Below are positions 24,601 to 35,544 of a stretch of 64,000 bases of DNA, piece after piece; position 1 is the first letter of the stretch, and each line of letters begins with the position of its first letter. The notes under the pieces were generated by a model. That model had not been told where the DNA came from. It saw nothing but the letters and a program-made list of their open reading frames with translations, and did not search any database. Origin of the DNA: Sphaerolaimus hirsutus. Its lineage: Eukaryota > Nematoda > Chromadorea > Monhysterida > Sphaerolaimidae. The stretch covers positions 18,535,206-18,599,205 of the forward strand of contig OZ038459.1 in the NCBI GenBank assembly GCA_964036195.1, read 5' to 3'. Position numbers and translations under genes: made by a program.

Positions 24601-25464
24601 CCCGACCGGGGGGTCTCCAAGGGGTGCTTGGGGTGCTCAGCTACTTGTATACTATTTGTTTACATGTATGTGTGACCCCCCCCCCACTAGCCGATCTCCC
24701 TATACGAAGGCGAACATTTTAGCTACCTTACCCTACTCATTGGTTTGACACCCCCTGGCTATCTACAAATATTTATAAATATAGGGCTATGTTTTTCACA
24801 AGTCCAGTTCAGTCAATATCGCCTACTCTTTTTCATTTTGTCCATTTTTGAATTCCATATTTCCTCGAAATACCCCGGGGGGGTATTTTTCTCAGTGAAA
24901 ATTTTGAGGGGGTATTTCGAGGAAACATGGTCTCTGCAACTGTTTACCACGGGTCTCCATTGAGGGTATCCCTTTTTCTGCCTTCCAAACCATGGAAAAA
25001 CATATCATATATATTGAACACCCGCGAGCACCCCCCCCCCCAAAAAATTCAGCTATCTACCCTCATATTTAGGGAATTCTAACTTTTATTTTTGTTTCTC
25101 AAAGAAGGCATAGCAAACCCCATTCGATATTTTCCCGAAACCCCCAACCACCCCACGACCGGCCCGAATTTCTCTCAGCTAGTTACATAAACCTACGCGC
25201 CATTTACTATCGCTCAAATCTACGACCCCCCAGGGAAGTTTGGAGCAAACCTCGGAGACCCCCCCGAGTCCGGAGCCCAAGTGTTTACGTAGAAACAGTG
25301 CTTGTTTCCGTGCGCGCCGCGCACCGTTAGCATTTCTCGTTTTGTGACTGCGCTCGTGTAACTCTCGCTGTAAGTCATGCGTGCCCGACTGCGGAATGTA
25401 CAATTTTAATACATTCATCTGTATGTTATAGGCGCGCGTCTGAAATGAACGCCACCTTGTGTTA

Positions 25465-25936
25465 CGTGCATTGTTGTTAAAACGTATTTACGTTTACTCG
25501 AGAAATACGTATACTCGAGTACTGAGTAAATACGTTTACGTTTCCTCTATAAAAAGTACCCGTACTCGCTTTTACGTTTACTTTTTGAAAGTACTCGCGT
25601 ACAGAAAACGTATTTCAGGAAGGCTGTTTTAGGCATTGAAGGGGAGAAAGTGAGAAAAAGCGAAAAATAGCTGAAAGAAAGCAAAAAGCACGTGAACTAG
25701 TTAACTTGAAGGTGAAAATGGGCAAATGAAAATTAGGATTTTGAGTGTAAATTGGGGCAACTTTTTTCAAAAATGCTCACTTTTACGTTTTCTGGGGAAA
25801 AAGTGTTTGACCCATGTGTACTCATGAGTAAAAGTAAAAAAATTTACTCGTTTACTGTACTCAGCATGGTAGTACAAAATGCAAACTTCACATTTACGTA
25901 TACTTTAAAAAAACTTCAGTACCTTTAACACCATTG
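25465..25936. mobile_element. hAT-like element, TTGTT-AAAACG family, with 8-bp TSD
   Basis: TTGTGTTA is duplicated exactly at 25457-25464 and 25937-25944. The interior starts with TTGTTGTTAAAACGTATTTAC and is full of ACGTTTACTCG-type units like those at 2708-3202. No ORF. Confidence 0.75.
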
Positions 25937-26000
25937 TTGTGTTAAGGGCGGCGCGCGGCCGAGTTCGCGAGGACTCTGCCCTCGGTCTGCACGTGGACCT

Positions 26001-26186
26001 GGGGCCAGTTCCGCAAAATGAGAAGTGAGAAGTGAAATGGTAAAGGCGAAGTGAAATGGCAAGTGAAGTGAAAACAATAAAAATAAAGAGTAATTTACAT
26101 TCGCTTTTGCCAATTTCCTTCTCAATTCACTTGCCATTTCACTTCGCATTTGCCATTTCACTTCTCATTTAGCGGAACTGGCCCCC
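26001..26186. mobile_element. Hairpin MITE, GGCCAGTTCCGC ends
   Basis: The left end GGGGCCAGTTCCGCAAAATG and right end AGCGGAACTGGCCCC are inverted. Arms built from GAGAAGTGAAATGGC and GCCATTTCACTTC units pair almost completely. A second member is nested at 37045-37212. Its architecture (short units, one hairpin) resembles the introner family, but the ends differ and no exon abuts it. Confidence 0.75.
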
Positions 26187-26574
26187 GACTCGATCAGTGC
26201 ACCAAGTCGAGCCACCTTTAAGTCATCAAGTTCGCTCGGCTCGAATGTGCAGCGGGGTTGCCCCGCGGACCAATTTTGCCCCCATCATCATAGTTACGTA
26301 TGCACCGTTGCGCCATTTCGACATTCCGCATTTTTCCCTTCCGCTTTGCGTTTCGGCCCCCCCCCCCCCCGCATTTCGCGAGCTACATTTTGGATCGAGA
26401 TTGTACACTTTAAAATATGACGGTTATTTTCTTATGATCGTGTTTATGTTGTGTTTTGATTTTGTTTGGACACTTGCAGATCGAAGTTGATTGATTTTTT
26501 TCCTGTTTTTGAACGTTGCCATCTCGAGCAAAAATGCTGATCACTTTCGTTGCTGGGCACATGTGCAAGTCAGG

Positions 26575-26960
26575 GGTCTCCAATGAGGGGTCCCCCCTTA
26601 ATTGCCCAGCTATCTAGCTGTCTGGAGCGATTTTTTATAACTTTCGACCAAATTTTTGGTCAATATCACTTATTTTTACAACTTTTCTTTTTTTAACCCT
26701 TAAAATCACTAGTTCATTTGCATTTGCCTATTTTCAGCTCTTTTTGGTTTGTATACCTATTTTTAGCTATATTTCCCTTTATTTTGAGAGATTTCTTTCC
26801 ATTTTCTTCCTTCAATACTTTCAATAGCCCAAAATATTGAGCCCACGCAACCCCCTCCCCCCTCAAACAATCCACACCCTCAAAAAAAAGAATTGCACCA
26901 TCTATCCGTCCGACGGAGCGATTTGCTATCAACCCCCGGAGGGTCAAAATCTAGGATGTG
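26575..26960 (+). repeat. ATCTATC / CCGGAGG element (diverged)
   Basis: Starts CAGGGGTCTCCAATGAGGGG, keeps the AGCTATCTAGCTGTCTGGAG and GACGGAGCGATTTGCTATC blocks and ends GGGTCAAAATCTAGGAT. Confidence 0.6.
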
Positions 26961-26964
26961 TGAA

Positions 26965-28690
26965 GTGACAAACTTCTGAAACTTTCAAGTGCGAGTGTCA
27001 GTGAAGGGTTAGGTCAAATATGACGGGGCATTTTACAGAATTTTGAAAATTATAAATAGTAAATATGTGTATTTTAGCTGAATCGAATTTTCCACCTCCA
27101 TTGGCAACACAATCGCAAATATGTCAGAAACGTTACAAATCGCCCGTCAAATGTCACTTTTGACCGACACTTGACATGCTATTTGTCACTTGAAAGTTGC
27201 AGGGCGCACCGGTTCACAGCGATTTGTCCAGTTTCAGGATTGGAGTACACATTGGCCTGATTTGATTAGTCTGGCTGCTGCCAGCAAGGATCGTATTTTA
27301 TTTATCATTTGCGAGTCAAGCTTCTAATCTGATTTTGTGGTCTGGTGATGTTGACCACGTATACATGCGTAGCATAAATACATAGCCCTACATTGCATAC
27401 ATTTTTACTCTGCATGCACACTTCGTTTGCATTCAGATCCTGTACTATTTTGCATGCTGGGATTGTCTAGACATTTCCAGCAATTTCGCAGATAGCATCC
27501 ATGGAAGTACTGTTTGAGAATGCCCTTGAATTTATGATAAGTATTCAAGTGGGTATCCCGCGGCCGGCCAATTCCGTTGACAATAGACGAAATTAACTTT
27601 CAGAGTTCATAATCACTTTACACTTTGGGCACTTTTTTTTGCACACCTTACTTTCTGGTCACTTTGTTTTTGCTCACTTTAAATTACATAGTGCTCAACT
27701 GCTCAATATGATCTAGGTATTCATATTTTACTGCTCGACTTCACATTGTGTAGAAAATGTAGCATCCACTTTTTAAATTCTGCACATTTTACATTTCATA
27801 AGAGAGTCAATTTAATTGGGACACCAAAAAAAAAACATTTTTCCACAAAATGTAACACAAATGCGGCACAACAGAAAGAAATCTGAAACTGAACTTTTTG
27901 TGGGCATGTAAACTGGCCAGAATGTAAACTGTCCTCCAGTAAAATGCCATGGAAAATTGTGAAAACCTCGTCAGGTGAATGGTGACACAGATAAAGTAGA
28001 TGTCTTGTGAACATTTGACTGGAACTCCGAGTAACATTTGTTTGTAAATACTTGATCGGTAACTTTTTCCAAAAAGAAACCCCAAACTGTTCTCTCAACC
28101 ATTTTTCATTCCATTTCTATATTTTTAAAATCCAGTTCATTCCATCTAATGGCCAGTAAGGATGGCATTTTGTATTATTAGCCCACATCTGGATAGGAGT
28201 CGTTTCGCTTCCCACTAGCCAAATAGCACATTTCCAGACAATTTCCGTCACACAGTCCGTTTCCCTTTCCTCTGCATCTCCAGACTCCGGGACCCACTTT
28301 CTTAGCGAGTTGTGGGAAATTTTGAGTGCACATGGTGGCCGATTAAAGTGTCCACTTTTTGTAGGTTCTAACGGACTTTTGTCTGGTACCTATCACTGTT
28401 ATTTGAATGCTTATCTTATTTGAGCAGTAAAGCGGCGACGCAATTTTTTTGCGAAAAAAGAGACCCCCCTCGAAATTTCCTCCTCCAGAAATCAATCACA
28501 CATTTCGGGCACGTTTTGCCGCTGGCCACGCCTTCTCCGAGCTACAACCACCACTCCCCTTTATTCGTGATATCATGCGCTGGTTGCATGCATCACCACG
28601 GCCGCCTGGCATCGCTGCCATCTAATAGCTGCTGGTGTGGTCCGCAATTAAAGGGACAGTGGCTTTTGGTGTCTGACGGGATTATTTTCA
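26965..28690. other. No supported gene
   Basis: Ordinary intergenic-like sequence. It includes a TGTCACTTTTGAC / CTTGACATGC patch (27130-27200) and two overlapping minus-strand open frames at 27796-28098 without splice or family support. Nothing convincing on either strand. Confidence 0.35.
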
Positions 28691-28699
28691 TGCTTGGGT

Positions 28700-29151
28700 C
28701 AGGGGTTTAGTAGGGGGTTGGGGGTTACCCCTTCCCCCATAATCCGCACAGCTATCCCCGTAGGCAAATTTTTGGCTATCTATCCCCCAAATCAGCCAGC
28801 TATCTACCTATCTGGTGGGATTTTCAGAAATTTTGCCCTAATTTTCACTCAAAATCGCTAATTTTCATACTTTTTTAAATAATTTTTCACATTCCAAATC
28901 GTTATTTCATGTGTTTGACACCTACGTTCAGCTATTTGTGTATTTACCATGTATGCTTATATACCTATTTTTCACCAACTTTTTGCGATTTTTTCTCATT
29001 TCTTCTTTCTATACCTTTGGAAAGCCAATATATTGAACCCCCACGACCCCCCCCCCCCCCAAAAAAAATGCTTTAGCTATGTACCCCTCCGGAGGAGCGA
29101 TTTACTGTCCATATGATCCCCCGCGGGGGTCCAAAATCTACAAAACGCCTG
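28700..29151 (+). mobile_element. ATCTATC / CCGGAGG element with perfect 8-bp TSD
   Basis: GCTTGGGT is duplicated exactly at 28692-28699 and 29152-29159. The ends are CAGGGGTTTAG and AAAACGCCTG. The interior holds AGCTATCTACCTATCTGG, CTCAAAATCGCTAATTTTC, CTCCGGAGGAGCGATTTACT and CCCGCGGGGGTCC in the family order. Confidence 0.85.
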
Positions 29152-29337
29152 GCTTGGGTGGTTGGGGGGGGGGGGGGGGCTGGATCGTGCGATCTTACGA
29201 ATCTATCGATATTTATATTGAGGTGAATTTTGTTGAGGTCGAGGTTTACGAAAGCCCCAAATCAGATTACGACGACTTCTAGAAATTTTTTGGCAGTTTA
29301 GTGCCAATTTCCGCTCAAACTCGCGGACCGTCTTTGT

Positions 29338-29496
29338 CTAGGGTGTCAAAAACGCTTTTTTTACGGAAAACGGAAACGGACAATTTTTTCACTTGTCAGA
29401 AAACGGAAAATGTTTTGCACATGCCAGAAATTAGAAAACGAAGAAGGAAAAAAAAACAGAAACGGATATGGAAAGAAATGAGCCTTGACACCCTTA
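29338..29496. mobile_element. CTAGGGTGTC-ended element with ACGGAAA units
   Basis: The left end CTAGGGTGTCAAAAACG and right end TTGACACCCTTA are inverted. The interior is made of ACGGAAAACGGAAA units, the complement of the CCGTTTTCCG units in the larger relative at 62551-63207. Confidence 0.6.
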
Positions 29497-29514
29497 TAAC
29501 TTTAAGATCAATAT

Positions 29515-29720
29515 TATAATATTTACATTATAAATATCTACCTATTCACCTATCTATTTATAAATATTTATATTTATATTTATAAATATCAATATAAATA
29601 TTTACCAATTTAAATTGATATTTATAAATATATACATATATTTACCTATCCTGAATAAATATATTTTTCATCAAAAAAATATAGTTAATTACAATTAAAA
29701 TCGTTTACTTAATTCTAAAT
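29515..29720. repeat. AT-rich TATAAATAT low-complexity region
   Basis: Irregular repetition of TATAAATATTTATAT-like units, nearly free of G and C. Confidence 0.7.
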
Positions 29721-30512
29721 TTCAATTAAAATCGAATATTGATATCGTGCGACCAGAAATTTCTATCACATAAAAATAGACGTGTATTATAAATAGTTGA
29801 TTAGCTTCATTAACAACTCGCCGTTCCACAAATTGTCAAGCAAAGGAAAACCGCGCCGCGGCTAACTCGAGTGTTTTGCCAGCCCACATTTTCTGCGCTA
29901 CTTTTCTACATATATTTATGTATTCGCGTATACTCGGCGGAACGTAACGTATGCGCTCAAAATAAGTTATGTCTCGGTCGATGACGCGCGAGCTGGATAC
30001 TTATGTATGCACTTCCACAAAAAGAAAAATATTTTTTTTGAAGGCGGAGTCGCGTACAAACGAGGAATGTTTTTTCCCCATCATATTTTTTTTCTTTTTT
30101 TAGTGGAATTACTTTTTTAATTAATGATGACGTCATGATGGAGTGTTTCCTTCACCGGTCCGCTGAGTATACATACGAAGCCAGCCCGTTTTGAGTGTAT
30201 TTGTGTTGTGCAGCGGCGACAAAAAGCCGCGCCGCATCGCACTGCGTATGGACGACGCGCGCCCGCGCAGCGCACTGCGTTTTCCACGTTTGTCAACTTG
30301 ATAGGCATGGTGGCCCGCGGAAATGTGCCGCCGAGTCTGGTCGACCCGACGATATTTTATGGGCTGTCGATTTTTTGTGGCCACTGTGGCTTCGGTTGTA
30401 TTTATTTATGCCTTAAATATATGAATATTTACGATTAATCGAGCTGCCCAAATTGTTTGCCGTGCTAAACAAGTTTCGCCCCTGCGGCGATCCAGATAGC
30501 ATTTGTTTTTCC

Positions 30513-30972
30513 AGGGGTCTCCAATGGGGGGGTGGGGGGAGTAACCCCCCCAAATCGCTGAGCTATCTATCTATCCGGTAAGCAAATTTTTTGGTTACTG
30601 TCCCTCACCCCCCCCCCCCCAAATGGGCTCGCTATCATCTACCTAGAACGATTGTTCAGAAATGTTGCCCCCATTTTTGCTAAAAATCACCAATTTTGAC
30701 TTTTTGTTTATTTTCACATTCAAAATCACTATTTTGTTCATGTGCGTTATGTTCTAATTTTGGCTATGTGCTTGTATACCCATTTCTAGCTATATTTCTC
30801 CTATTTTTAGCGATTTTGCCCACTTTTATTCCTTCTACTAGTGGAAAAAGCTACATTGGACCCCCGCGAACCCTCCAACCCCCCCCCCCCCGCAGCTATC
30901 TATCCCTCCGTAGGACCGATTTGCCACCTATCCAACCCCCGTGCGAGTCAAAATCCAGGATACCCCCGGTTT
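30513..30972 (+). repeat. ATCTATC / CCGGAGG element
   Basis: CAGGGGTCTCCAATGGGGGG at the left, then AGCTATCTATCTATCCGG, the AAAATCACCAATTTTGAC part, CTCCGTAGGACCGATTTGCC and CAGGATACCCCCGG at the right. Mutated but complete in layout. Confidence 0.7.
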
Positions 30973-31128
30973 CCGCGCTGCGGCACATTACCATGCGATA
31001 ACGCGACGACGCCAAATTCTCAATGCACATGGATTTTCCGTCGCATTCAATGGAATATTTGTGAATGGATGAGCGAAAAAGACGGCACAAAACACTATGC
31101 TCGGCGCTACTCGGGCGCGCGGCAGCTG

Positions 31129-31319
31129 GGCGCTAATCCCAGACCCTGAAAATGCCCTGTAAAATGTCAAATGTGATGCAAAGTGTTAAAAGTCATGTAA
31201 AATGCCCTACAAAATGGCAAACGTTTACCATTTTGCAGGGCATTTTACATGACTTTTGACAGTTTGCATGACACTTGACATTTTACAGGGCATTTTACAG
31301 GGTCTGGGACTGCCCCCAG
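31129..31319 (+). mobile_element. Introner-family hairpin element, copy D, near-intact
   Basis: The left end is GGCGCTAATCCCAGACCCTG and the right end CAGGGTCTGGGACTGCCCCC then AG. The arms pair almost completely, with the turn at GGCAAACGTTTACC. GGGCGCTAA occurs on both sides (31128-31136 and 31319-31327), possibly a target duplication. It is very similar to COP1 intron 15, hence a young copy. No recognised gene surrounds it; if spliced it would need a GC donor. Confidence 0.85.
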
Positions 31320-32236
31320 GGCGCTAACAGCGCACAAAGCTGCTTCATGCACAAAGCTTTGAAATGCCTCCGCGCAGTAGTCTGTTGCCATGCACAGATT
31401 CAATGGCATGCGCGGTCGCTTTTGAAGATTATTTCTCGGCTTTGCGATTTTTTCCGGCCATTTTTTTTGTCGAAACTTTTTTGTGCGGAGTGTGACACTT
31501 TGTTTCTAAGTTGGTAGAAACTTTGTGGCTAAGATGCAAGCAAACTACTTGGTGAACCGAACATCTGCCGTACTAAATATATCAATGTTTGAACTGCAAA
31601 AAGGCATCTTATTTCTGATCATTTTTCTAGCCTGAACATTCAAGGGAAGGAATCTATTTTCTTGTTTCATATATATTTACATAAATACATATGTAATTTA
31701 ATAACATCTGCTCATTTAAATAGTCTATAAATAGTCTGTAAATAACTGTAAAGCAGTAGGAAAATCCCCACTTTTGCAATGAATATAATCCGGCTTATTC
31801 CATTTCAAAATTCATTTATACTTTTCATCTAGAGACAATTATTGATAAAATGTATTTACATATACTCGAGAAATACATATATTCGAGTACTGAGTAATAC
31901 AATTACATTACCTCAGAAAAAAGTATCTGTACTCACCTGTATGTTTTTTGTCATACTCCATTTGTGACATTTATCATCTGTAAACACGCGATATACTTAA
32001 GCGTTTTAGGGTAGAAAATTAAAAAGAAAACTTCTGCAAAACATCGTAACTGAAAATGCAGATGATTAGACGTGGCACACGAGATTTTTTAGACTGTAGG
32101 TATGTCGGGTAAAGTTTTAATTATGTAAACAAAATGTCAGTAATGATCCAAATATTTCTCCATATGAGATCACGGCTAAATGCAAATTAAATGTAGCGTC
32201 TCTGATTAAAAGTTAAGCAAATTGGAAAAATGAACT

Positions 32237-32758
32237 CAGGGGTTCAGTAGCGGGGGGGGGGGGGGGTTGGCCCCTCAAATCCGCCTGCTATCTATCTATC
32301 CCAGAGGCCCGCTCAGCTATCTATCTATCCCGGAGGCAAAATTTTGGGCTACTATCCCCTAACCCCCCCCCCCCCCAGATCGGCCAGCTATCTATCTATC
32401 TGGAGCGATTTTTGAGAAACTACACCCCAGTTTTCGCTCAAAATCGCTTTTTTTCATACCTTTATATAGTATTTCACCTCCAAAATCACTAGTTCATGTG
32501 TCTAATTGCCTATTTTCAGCTATTTTTGGTACTAATGTCCTTATATACCCATTTTTAGCCATTTTTCGCCTACTTTTAGCCATTTTTCTACTCTTCCTCC
32601 CTTCTATGCCTATATTTTGAACCCCCGCGAACCCCTCCCCGCGAACCCCTCCCCCCCCCCAAGCCCCCCCCCAGAAAATTTCTGCTATCTATCCCTCCGG
32701 AGGAGCGATTTGCTATCTATATGAACCCCCGCGGGGGTCCAAATCTACAAAACCCCTG
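32237..32758 (+). mobile_element. ATCTATC / CCGGAGG element with perfect 8-bp TSD
   Basis: AATGAACT is duplicated exactly at 32229-32236 and 32759-32766. The ends are CAGGGGTTCAG and AAAACCCCTG. The layout is full: two CAGCTATCTATCTATC blocks, the central tract with CTCAAAATCGC, the CTCCGGAGGAGCGATTTGCT block and CCCGCGGGGGTCC. There is no ORF, so it must be mobilised in trans. Confidence 0.9.
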
Positions 32759-33507
32759 AATGAACTTATTAGTGTTGCGCTAATTAATTATGTGTTTGCG
32801 TGTGGAGCTATTTGCTATCTATCCAACCTCCGGAGTGTCAAAATTCAAGATACCCCTGATTTAAACTTTTAAAAAAATTAGGCTCATACTGGCGTTGAGG
32901 GCATACATGAGTAAATAACTCAATCACTCACTGAACATAAGCGCGCACTAATACAATCTTGATGCTGATTAGGTAGATCTACCTTATGATTGGGCGTCTT
33001 TTTCCTGCAAACAGTTTTATATACGCGAATATACTTTCATATTTAGGTATACGCTGTACTTTTATGGCGTACCTGAAAGACATTGATTGGCTGAATGCAC
33101 TATAACATACTCTCTACTCTGACATAACGTGAAATTGGCCTACCCTCTCCATTGGATGCCCAGATGATATGACTTTCTGATTTTGATATTCCATATTACA
33201 TATTTCCTCTAATTGAGACTTCTTGACTTAACCCAAGTTCTGGTGGACTTTGTGGAAAAATTGTTTGGGTGAATTTTCACGTACAACATGGGAATGTCGC
33301 TTTCATGCTGTGCATGCCAATTTCATCCGTGGGCATGTCAGATTCACCTTATGTGAATGTCCCATGTGCCACATGTTAATTTCACTTTATGCCAAGTAGA
33401 CCGGAGAGTATGTCAGAATGATCACACTCTATTTCTGTTCGCCCGTGAATTTCGTCTATTTTTTATCGAATGTCGACGCTTGTAAAGTTGATGGTGCAAA
33501 TCATACT

Positions 33508-33925
33508 TACCGTATTTCCTCGATTTACCCCCCCCCTTGAATTAACCCCCCCTCGAAATACCTCCAAGTGTTTTCGAGCTGAGGAAAAAATAACCCCCCC
33601 TCAAAATACCCCCCGTCTGGAATGATGTACATCATGTATGCAATGTACATCATGTATTTACCTATTAGTGTCAGTTTCCATCGCAAATACACATATACGT
33701 CAATTTGTGTACAGATGTACGTCTATATGCCCAGAAATGTCCCATATTGTCACGTTTTTTACCGGTTTTGTGTATGAAAAGCGTATTCTTTACTATGAAT
33801 TTCATGAAAATTTCTGACGAAAAAATACCCCCCTCGAATAAGCCCCCCCCCCTCGAAATACCCCCCTCAAAATTTCCACTCTGGCAAAATAAACCCCCTG
33901 GGGGTATTTCGAGGAAATATGGTAT
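33508..33925. repeat. CGAAATA-type repeat element
   Basis: TACCGTATTTCCTCGATTTA at the left and ATTTCGAGGAAATATGGTA at the right are inverted ends. CCCCCTCGAAATACC units fill both flanks, and about 160 bases of unique sequence lie between. Confidence 0.65.
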
Positions 33926-34221
33926 TTATTTACATCATCACCTCGCGCCGTATATTGTTGCTAACGATGCGGGTCTGTTTTAGAATTAATTGATTTTCAG
34001 ATTGGGCCAATCAGATGTTGATATATGTTGTTTTTCCATGTGGCCGCAATTTTTGCTGATAATTTTCCCAAATTAGAATAGAATACCTATCCGTAGAATA
34101 TCACTTTTTCACCAAGCATGATCCTCGTCTCGTGCCCATGCAAAATGGCAGATAATATGTATCTAGTTCAATTAAATGATAAAAAGCCCCCATGGGCCGC
34201 GTCACTACTCACAACACGTTG

Positions 34222-34648
34222 CTAACGATGGCAAACCCTCTGGAAAAAAGTATTTAAATTTTGAAGTGTTTTTATCGAAAATGAATTTTCGAATATCGAA
34301 TTTTTCCGAAAATGGTTTTCTAATTTTCGAATCTTTTTGACTATTTTTCGAATTTTAGAATATTTTTGGCTACTTTTAGAATTTTGTTCTTTTAAGTATT
34401 GCATTTTCGAATTTTTCGGCTGAATTTTGAATGCATTTTTACGTTTCGTGGCCTTTCAGACTGTTACCGACAACACTGTTGCACATTCATGTTCTGCCGA
34501 TATGAATATCCATGTGAAATTGATGTTCTGAACTTCTGATTTGCATTTCTGCATTTTATATATATTTAATTGCAACAAAAAATACTGGAAAAAAAACGAA
34601 AATTCTCAAACATTTTCGAATTTTCGAACTTCTGTTTGCCATCGTTAC
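34222..34648. mobile_element. Inverted-repeat element, TAACGATGGCAAAC ends
   Basis: TAACGATGGCAAACC at the left pairs with GTTTGCCATCGTTA at the right. The interior repeats TTTTCGAATTTTCG-like units on both arms. Flanks share GTCACT and CACAAC (34201-34215 and 34651-34665), a possible but irregular target duplication. Confidence 0.7.
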
Positions 34649-35544
34649 CCGTCACTCACAACTCCAAAAGTTAGGCATGCATTCATGCGTGATCGTGCCA
34701 ATGTGTCCACGCGTCAGTGCTCGTCGTCGAATGTGCAGCTTCATAATGAATGATGAAAGCGTATTAAATATTTGAAGTAGCTTCAATTCCAAAATGGACC
34801 ACAATGTGGGCTTTTTTAGTCATTTGTATCCTAAACGGTAAACACAATCCATTTTTTGGTAATTTTGTGTGAGATTTTTCATTGAATCTATTGAATTGCC
34901 TTCAAACTGGATGATCTAGTTTCATGTATTTAATTTGGATATGATGGTGTCATTATGATGTCATTATGAAGGTGCATTGCATCCACAGTAAAGGGTACCA
35001 TGTTGGTGCTGAACTTGATGTGGACAGCAAAAATTGCACCAAAAAGTTGTATTTATGTATCACCCTTCTATACCTTCTCCACAACTGGAGATATGGCACC
35101 CATGAGAAAATAGTGTCAAACTTGTCAAACTGTTATAAAAAATAGTGTCAAACTTGATGTGGAAGCAGTTTACACAATTATATTCATGTATTGACAGGTC
35201 ACCCTGTGGAGCATCCTCAAGCTTGTGGAACATGTTTTAATTGCTGTGTATTAATGGTGTGTTTTCTAGGATATGTATTTTAATGATGTTAAATTGTTTC
35301 ACTAACGACAACAAGAGCATTTTGTGAGCATCAGTTCGTTTGAAAATATACCCATAAAGGTAGTGTCGCGTGTTTTTACCCATTTAACATCTGCGCGCCA
35401 CCATTTTAGAGCCAAATACAACCTGCCGGCCGTACTTTTCATCAGCACTACAATACTACAAAAATTAAATCGCCATGGCTCCGCCTATTTCATAGTCCAT
35501 TAAGACAAAAAAATTGATCTAAATTTTCCGCCCCCGACACTTCA

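Noticed and set aside
30210-30303. Possible terminal exon after GTTGTGCAG, basic peptide ending in a stop
   Set aside because: No upstream exon with matching phase, several competing open frames on both strands, and no family match.
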